Positions 59,193 to 64,000 of a DNA stretch of 64,000 bases are shown one piece after another; positions within the stretch are counted from its first letter, which is position 1; every line of letters begins with the position of its first letter. Location: NCBI GenBank assembly GCA_902362715.1, contig CABIXN010000001.1:351196-415195 (forward strand). The letters run 5' to 3'. The translations under genes were made by a program, and so were the position numbers. The notes under the pieces are model-generated. The model had not been told where the DNA came from, did not search any database, and saw only the letters and a program-made list of their open reading frames with translations. This DNA is from Lachnospiraceae bacterium. Lineage in GTDB: Bacteria > Bacillota > Clostridia > Lachnospirales > Lachnospiraceae.

Positions 59193-59834
59193 ATGAAAAT
59201 TGCATTAGTAATGGAATGGAGTACCTGTGAGAGAAATGAGATCGTTTATCAGACATTAAAGAAGGCTGCCCAAGCAAATGGACATACGGTGGTGAATTAT
59301 GGACAGTTTGATATGGAAGACCATAGACAGACTTACAATCAGAATGCGGTCTTAACGGCTGCAATTCTAAATTCAGGAGCAGCAGACTTTGTGATTACCG
59401 GCTGCGGAACCGGAGAGGGGGCAATGCTGGCAGCCAATGCTATGCCGGGGGTATGCTGCGGATTTGTTGTGGATCCTGCGGATTCTTACCTTTTCACTCA
59501 GGTAAACGGCGGAAACTGCATGTCTCTTCCATTTGCAAAAGGCTGGGGCTGGGGCGCCGAAATCAATCTGGAGTATGTTTTTGAAAAATTGTTTGCCAAA
59601 GAGCCGGGAGGCGGATATCCGGAGCATGCGGCAGCATCTGAGCAGAGAAACGCGGCTCTGCTGAATAAATTAAAAGCTGCTTCTCATCACAGTCTGGAAG
59701 AAATTCTTTCCAGTAAAGACGCCGATGTAAAAGAAATGATCCGGGAGGCTTTTGCAGGAAAACGTCTGGAACTGTTTGAGGCAGACTGCAAATGTCCGGA
59801 AATTCTTGCGGCAGTAAAAAAAGCGCTGGCTTAA
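59193..59834 (+). CDS. RpiB/LacA/LacB-family sugar-phosphate isomerase
   Basis: A 213-residue enzyme, longer than classic RpiB (about 150). The active-site Cys lies in VITGCGTGEGAMLAANA, and a NGGNCMSLPFAKGWGWG loop resembles the tetrose-phosphate isomerase branch (DerI/LerI type). A C-terminal ~60-residue extension is helical. Probably interconverts an aldose- and ketose-phosphate in the pathway. GGAG precedes the ATG. Confidence 0.83.
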   Translation: MKIALVMEWSTCERNEIVYQTLKKAAQANGHTVVNYGQFDMEDHRQTYNQNAVLTAAILNSGAADFVITGCGTGEGAMLAANAMPGVCCGFVVDPADSYLFTQVNGGNCMSLPFAKGWGWGAEINLEYVFEKLFAKEPGGGYPEHAAASEQRNAALLNKLKAASHHSLEEILSSKDADVKEMIREAFAGKRLELFEADCKCPEILAAVKKALA

Positions 59835-59866
59835 AATCTGAAAAACCAGAAGGTGAGGAATATAAA

Positions 59867-60892
59867 ATGAAAGCTTTAATGAAAAAAGAAGCAGGCAGAG
59901 GGATGGATGGAATTGTGCTGTGTGATATCCCAAAACCGGAGCCGGAAAGCCGGGAGCTGCTGATTAAAGTTATGGCGGCAGGAATCTGCGGCACAGATAT
60001 TCATATTATGGAAGATGCTTATCCCCACAGTGTTCCGGTAGTTTTAGGCCATGAATTTACCGGGATAGTAGAGAAAATGGGCAAAGACGTTAAAGGATTT
60101 TCCATAGGAGATCAGGTGATTGTACATAATATTATCGGGTGCGGGCACTGCCATTATTGCATGAAGGGGGATTATGTATTCTGCAGCGAAAAACAGTCCA
60201 TTGGTGTGAATTTAAACGGAGGAATGGCAGAATATGTGACAGCTCCTTATGACCATGCAATGGTTGTTCCGGAATCTATGAAAGGAAAGGATATTCCGGC
60301 TTTGAGCGAACCTCTTGCCTGCTGTGTCCGGGGAGTTTTGGAACAGACAAAAATCGGACCGGGAGATAAGGTGCTTGTAACAGGGCCGGGGGTCATTGGG
60401 CTGCTCTGCGCACAGCTTGCAAAACTGTGCGGGGCCTATGTGATTGTGTCCGGTACCGGACTGGATAAAGAGAGGCTAAAGCTTGCAAAAAAACAGGGAG
60501 CGGACCAGACAGCAGATCAGCCGGATACTTTAAAGGAAATTGTTGCTTCCTGTACAGAGCAGGGCGTGGATGTGGTACTTGAGTGTTCAGGAAGCGCAGG
60601 GGCCATGGCCGGAGCGCTGGAACTGATCCGCAAGCAGGGGCGTTATACTCAGGTGGGAATGTTCGGAAAGAATATTTCTGTTGACATGGATACGATCTGC
60701 AGGAAAGAAATTGAGTTTCACGGAACCTTTGCCACAGCCCATTCAACCTGGGAAAAACTTTTGAAATTATACCAACAGGATAACCTGCAGCTGGAAGAAC
60801 TGGTAAGCCAGCGGCTGCCATTATCAGAATGGAAAAAAGGGTTTGAGATGTTTCAGAAAAAAGAAGGGAATAAGATATTTTTAATTCCCTGA
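59867..60892 (+). CDS. Zinc-dependent medium-chain dehydrogenase
   Basis: A 341-residue dehydrogenase of the sorbitol/threonine/butanediol class. The catalytic zinc ligands are GICGTDIH and LGHEFTG. The structural zinc loop is GCGHCHYCMKGDYVFC, and the NAD site is VTGPGVIGLLCAQLA. The ATG at 59867 follows AGGTGAGGA; the longer frame to 59792 overlaps the isomerase. Last gene of the sigma-54 operon; it probably oxidises a polyol or ketol to feed the E1 complex. Confidence 0.9.
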   Translation: MKALMKKEAGRGMDGIVLCDIPKPEPESRELLIKVMAAGICGTDIHIMEDAYPHSVPVVLGHEFTGIVEKMGKDVKGFSIGDQVIVHNIIGCGHCHYCMKGDYVFCSEKQSIGVNLNGGMAEYVTAPYDHAMVVPESMKGKDIPALSEPLACCVRGVLEQTKIGPGDKVLVTGPGVIGLLCAQLAKLCGAYVIVSGTGLDKERLKLAKKQGADQTADQPDTLKEIVASCTEQGVDVVLECSGSAGAMAGALELIRKQGRYTQVGMFGKNISVDMDTICRKEIEFHGTFATAHSTWEKLLKLYQQDNLQLEELVSQRLPLSEWKKGFEMFQKKEGNKIFLIP

Positions 60893-61004
60893 CGATAGAG
60901 TATAAAGTGATAATATTTAGGAACAAGAACTGCTGTAAGACAGTTACATTTCTATTCCATATTCCTGCATATTACATATTCTGAACTGCCTTTTAATAAA
61001 AGTG

Positions 61005-61031
61005 TTTACAATACAATAAATATGTTGTAAA
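61005..61031. promoter_or_regulatory. Inverted repeat operator before the HigB-like remnant
   Basis: TTTACAA and TTGTAAA form symmetric half-sites 13 bp apart, 24 bp before the start codon. This suits autoregulation by a HigA-type antitoxin, now absent. Confidence 0.5.
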
Positions 61032-61054
61032 TTAAAAGGGAAGAAGGAAAATAT

Positions 61055-61258
61055 ATGGAACTTCATTATTATCAGGCAGCATCCGGTAAAAATTTGATAT
61101 TGGAATTTATAGAATCACTTTCTCTGGATGAACAGGTAGATGGATATTCTGTGCTAGAATGTTTAGAGGAGGGGAGTTTAGATCAGATTCGATGGAAACA
61201 TTGGAAAAAGAAAATTTATGAAGTATATTTATCAATAAACTTTATATCTGATTTTTGA
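61055..61258 (+). pseudogene. Truncated HigB/RelE-family toxin gene
   Basis: Only 67 residues. The N-terminus MELHYYQAASGKNLILEFIE and the following IRWKHWKKKIYEV segment match the start of phage-Gp49-like HigB toxins (usually about 110-120 residues). The frame then ends with an unrelated SINFISDF tail. No antitoxin gene follows. Loss of the 3' half coincides with the edge of the mobile DNA to the right, so truncation by insertion or deletion is likely. Confidence 0.65.
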
Positions 61259-61370
61259 TTATCCCTATAAATATTACACTTTCAAGCATTTCGAAGTATA
61301 GAAAAACACTCATTTTACCACGAATATACCACGATTGAACGAGCCTTGATATGACGATAAAATAGCACTA

Positions 61371-61406
61371 AAAAGACACCATTGACACATTGAAGTGGTG
61401 TCTTTT
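61371..61406. terminator. Terminator at the element edge
   Basis: The stem AAAAGACACC / GGTGTCTTTT has an AT-rich loop. It can stop transcription from either side. Confidence 0.85.
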
Positions 61407-61460
61407 ATTAATAAGCAGTCAATCCTAAGACTAACTGCTTTTGCAAAATAAAGGTAATCA

Positions 61461-62075
61461 CTATTTTGTTTGTTTCTTTAGAATAATATAGCTTGCAATC
61501 ACAACTACAAAGAATACTAACACGAAAACTAAAGTATGAAATATTCCTATCGGATAAGGTGCAATCCACCCTTCTAGTTTGAAAACCAATCCTGAAATAT
61601 ATCCTGTAATCATAGAAATAGGCATAAAAGCAACTCCGATTATATTAAGCCAATTTACATAAAAGGGGGATTTTTCTTCCGATAGTATTCTCGCTATAAA
61701 ATATCCAACAATCCCTATAGCTTGAATAATCATTGAACCCCAAACTGCTTCCATTGTTTGTTCTGCATACCAATTACCAAATGCACAAAACAGCCCAATA
61801 GCAACAAAAGCTGTTGATGATATATAAAGTACCTTACTCGTAAGCTCTTTATTTTTTTGTTCTTTGTCTGCTACTGGTTCAATTCCCTTTAGGATATAGT
61901 CAGTTGTTACTCCAAAAAAATCACTCATTATAATTATTTTTTCTAAGTCAGGCGTACTTTGTTCACTTTCCCATTTGGAAACAGCCTGCCTTGAAACTCC
62001 AACTTTATCCGCAAGTTCCTCTTGTGATATTCCTTTTGATTTCCTTAAATATTGTATTCTGTCTGCCATATTCAT
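61461..62075 (-). CDS. XRE regulator fused to a four-helix membrane domain
   Basis: A 204-residue protein. The N-terminal helix-turn-helix (residues 5-62, LRKSKGISQEELADKVGVSR then KWESEQSTPDLEKI) is joined to four hydrophobic helices. These membrane-bound regulators are common in Firmicutes; the signal is unknown. AAAGGAGTG precedes the ATG on the minus strand. Probably cargo of the second element. Confidence 0.8.
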   Translation of the reverse strand: MNMADRIQYLRKSKGISQEELADKVGVSRQAVSKWESEQSTPDLEKIIIMSDFFGVTTDYILKGIEPVADKEQKNKELTSKVLYISSTAFVAIGLFCAFGNWYAEQTMEAVWGSMIIQAIGIVGYFIARILSEEKSPFYVNWLNIIGVAFMPISMITGYISGLVFKLEGWIAPYPIGIFHTLVFVLVFFVVVIASYIILKKQTK

Positions 62076-62351
62076 TAGCTAACACTCCTTTCTTTCATGG
62101 TGTAATTTTAGCAATATTATCAGTTGCATAGCCACCATTTAGATATGGAAATATGTCAACTGGCAGTTGCAATGATGTTTTTTGACAAATCAGCAGAATA
62201 TTCTTGCTTATAACGTAATTTAAACATATCCATATTATAACAGTTCCATATATCCGCCACAACAAAAATCAGCACACCCCCCTTGACATTTTTCTGTCTT
62301 GAAAAATACACACTTTTTCTTTCTTCCTCTTGATTACCAACCACAGAAAAG

Positions 62352-62414
62352 AAAAAGCCCTGTCAAGAGCCTTGCCACCATTGGTGGTGCTTTGCACTCT
62401 TTACTGGGCTTTTT
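62352..62414. terminator. Strong terminator between the two XRE genes
   Basis: The outer stem AAAAAGCCC...AAGAG pairs with CTCTTTACTGGGCTTTTT, around an inner CCACCATTGGTGG hairpin. The remaining 62076-62351 bases have no gene I can support; a minus-strand 62-codon frame there lacks a ribosome site. Confidence 0.85.
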
Positions 62415-62444
62415 GTTTGCTGTATCTTTCATTCAAGAGGAAAA

Positions 62445-63116
62445 TTAAAGACCTCTGTTCCATTTCTCTTTCAGATAATCTTCATAGTCCGTTTCATCAA
62501 AATCTAACTGTGGCGAAGTGTCGGGAATGTTATTTCTGCTGTCTATGTCCGCAAGTTGACGGAATATCCAGTCATCATAAGGGTCATGGTATTTATACTC
62601 TTTGGGCTGTTCTCTGTATCGGTCTAACCCTCGCATTTCCTTATGTACTTTCATCATGCGTTCTATTTTTTGACGTTGTATCAACTGCTTGATTTCCATA
62701 AGTTCTTCTAACTCCGTAACCTCATTGGTAATGTAGTTATGGATATACTGTATGAGTTTGGTTTCCATGTAAAATCTGCATTCTTTTTCATCATTGAAAA
62801 ATTCATTTTCAGACAAATAATCTAAGGAAACATTGAAGTCCTGTTCCCGTTTGATAATATCCATGATATATGGTTCGGTGTGGTCAATATACTTCCATTC
62901 TCCTGATAATAATTCATTGGGCGTTACTCCCAGCACGTCCATTATCTTTTCTAATGTGTCAAAGGTAGGATAATTCACACCCCGTTCAATCTTGGAAAGG
63001 CTCTGCATATTGATACCGATTTTATCCGCAAGTTCCTGTTGTTTCATTCCTCTGTGTTTTCTTATGGTCTGTATATTCTCTCCTAAGAAACTGATTTTCT
63101 TTTCGTAATGTTCCAT
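62445..63116 (-). CDS. XRE-family regulator of the second element
   Basis: A 223-residue protein with an N-terminal helix-turn-helix (IRKHRGMKQQELADKIGI then SLSKIERGVNYPTFDTLEKI). Its acidic helical C-terminus ends DETDYEDYLKEKWNRGL. Such proteins sit divergent to the transfer module of Tn916-like elements and repress it. The promoter at 63206 reads away from it. Confidence 0.82.
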   Translation of the reverse strand: MEHYEKKISFLGENIQTIRKHRGMKQQELADKIGINMQSLSKIERGVNYPTFDTLEKIMDVLGVTPNELLSGEWKYIDHTEPYIMDIIKREQDFNVSLDYLSENEFFNDEKECRFYMETKLIQYIHNYITNEVTELEELMEIKQLIQRQKIERMMKVHKEMRGLDRYREQPKEYKYHDPYDDWIFRQLADIDSRNNIPDTSPQLDFDETDYEDYLKEKWNRGL

Positions 63117-63205
63117 AACTTAGTATAACCGCTCCTTTCGTTGCTTTTCTCGGTGTTTATAAGCATATCATACTTAATATTTATTAAAAAGTCAATCAAA
63201 ACTTC

Positions 63206-63234
63206 TTGACAAGTAATTCTAATGGCGTTATTAT
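63206..63234 (+). promoter_or_regulatory. Promoter of the second element's transfer module
   Basis: TTGACA (63206-63211), a 17-bp spacer, TATTAT (63229-63234): near consensus, directed toward the Rep/relaxase gene. Confidence 0.75.
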
Positions 63235-63239
63235 CGTAT

Positions 63240-63570
63240 TAGATAGGGTGATTAAGCACGCTAGGGTCAATCACACGCTTGAGTAAGCATAGAAAAGATG
63301 TATTTTCATTTTGATAGCATGAATAAGCATGGACTATCAGACCGAAAATAAGGTTTCTGACTGGGGCTGTTCCGTTTAGCCACGAGTCTTACAAGGCTCG
63401 TGAGCGTTAAGAACGGATCAGACACAGGAAGAAAGGGAACGCCTTTAGGCGTTCATAAAGGGCGTATATGTAACACCGCCCTGCGCATACATGTCATAGT
63501 ACCTAGAAACTGTGATAAATAAAGGACAAAACACGATTTTTACCCCGCAAAAAAACGGGAAGTACGAAAG
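63240..63570 (+). other. Structured untranslated region, possible oriT
   Basis: Several hairpins in a row: ACGAG...CTCGT near 63380, GAACGCCTTTAGGCGTTC near 63438, and GGGCG...CGCCC near 63461-63483. In Tn916 the oriT lies just before the orf20 relaxase, the same relative place. No open frame is credible. Confidence 0.45.
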
Positions 63571-63582
63571 GAGTAATGCACT

Positions 63583-64000
63583 ATAACTACACACAAAAAT
63601 TTATCCGTTAAGATTGATTACATCAGCATTGTATTTGATACTGCAACCGCTGAAGATGTAATCATGCACATTTTAGGTTTACCGACTGACATTTTCAATG
63701 TTTATCCAGCAACGATAAAATTCAAGACTTATCAAGCACGCTGGCAGATTGGAGATATTTATGTATCGGGGGACGCAAGAAAGACAGAGGACAACCCACA
63801 GGGGCTAGGCTGTTATCTTGTTATGACTGGCAGAGGTTGTGATGATATTTTCCGTATTCTCGATAGTAGGAATTGTACCTTTGGAGATATGTTCCGACGT
63901 TGTGAGCGAAGATACGGACTGGATAACTTCCATTTTACAAGACTTGATATTGCCATTGATGATAAGAACGAAAAGCCATTCTTTACCATAGAGCAGATAA
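63583..64000 (+). CDS. Replication-initiation/relaxase protein (Rep_trans), 5' part
   Basis: The frame encodes THKNLSVKIDYISIVFDTAT and continues off the window (…DNFHFTRLDIAIDD), matching the replication-initiation factor domain of Tn916 Orf20-type relaxases. DIAIDD holds part of the metal/active-site strand. AAAGGAG (63568-63574) is followed by ATA at 63583 where an ATG would be expected. The ATG at 63576 opens a different frame that stops after 11 codons. The gene may use ATA, start at an internal codon, or be damaged. Confidence 0.7.
   Translation, partial: MTTHKNLSVKIDYISIVFDTATAEDVIMHILGLPTDIFNVYPATIKFKTYQARWQIGDIYVSGDARKTEDNPQGLGCYLVMTGRGCDDIFRILDSRNCTFGDMFRRCERRYGLDNFHFTRLDIAIDDKNEKPFFTIEQI

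Larger units (their letters stand above)
61260..64000. mobile_element. Edge of a second Tn916-like integrative element (incomplete)
   Basis: Two XRE regulators, a structured intergenic region and a Rep_trans-type replication/relaxase gene appear in the order of Tn916-family transfer modules. The left boundary is set only by the truncated toxin. The element continues beyond the window, so the integrase and attachment sites are not seen. Confidence 0.55.

Noticed and set aside
62156..62344. 62-codon minus-strand gene
   Set aside because: Starts with GTG beside a terminator stem, no ribosome site, no recognisable family.

Overview
The window looks like a chromosomal segment of a gut-type Clostridia, most likely Lachnospiraceae (Blautia/Coprococcus-like). 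That is an inference from moderate GC, AGGAGG-type ribosome sites, giant SdrD-B-like surface proteins, Tn916-type integrases, the GGGtGRT/NifU-like gene pair and a Coprococcus-like type III toxin-antitoxin. I saw no rRNA, tRNA or CRISPR array.

Region 1 (1-33.5 kb) is one giant cell-surface protein gene split in two. Its frame is open from the first bases of the window to 18107 (more than 6,000 codons; the true start lies upstream). The missing C-terminal end, with a sorting-signal-like tail, lies at 32626-33504. Between the halves sits a ~14.5 kb integrative mobilizable element. It carries a Tn916-type integrase, Xis, an XRE repressor, oriT-like hairpins and a MobA/MobL relaxase, but no conjugation machinery. 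Its cargo is an agr-type quorum-sensing system (agrC-agrA-agrB on the minus strand, the pheromone precursor agrD on the plus strand) plus genes for a secreted matrixin-like zinc protease, a lipoprotein, a small secreted protein and an ABC-2 transporter. Two plus-strand promoters carry matching 21-bp-period direct repeats just upstream of their -35 boxes, as expected for a LytTR activator. One precedes the protease/lipoprotein pair and the other precedes agrD. This self-contained, mobile quorum-sensing regulon is the most interesting system in the window.

Region 2 (33.5-45 kb) is mostly housekeeping: a peptide-type binding protein, an orphan NitT/TauT-type ABC pair, queH, argH, asd, topB, a left-handed beta-helix protein and the NifU-like/GGGtGRT pair. 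At 45.1-45.9 kb is a type III toxin-antitoxin locus: promoter, two ~41-nt RNA repeats, terminator and a ToxN-family toxin.

Region 3 (46.2-60.9 kb) is a sigma-54 regulon. A PAS-AAA-Fis activator is divergent from a ribose-type ABC importer, a cupin, a complete acetoin-dehydrogenase-like complex (E1 alpha, E1 beta, E2, E3), an SGNH hydrolase, an RpiB-like isomerase and a zinc dehydrogenase. Two well-formed -24/-12 promoters precede the binding-protein gene and the rest of the operon. The layout suggests uptake of a sugar or polyol, its oxidation or isomerisation, and cleavage of a ketose or acyloin to acetyl-CoA.

Region 4 (60.9-64 kb) holds a truncated HigB-like toxin, then the edge of a second Tn916-like element: two XRE regulators, a structured intergenic region and the start of a replication-initiation/relaxase gene that runs off the window.
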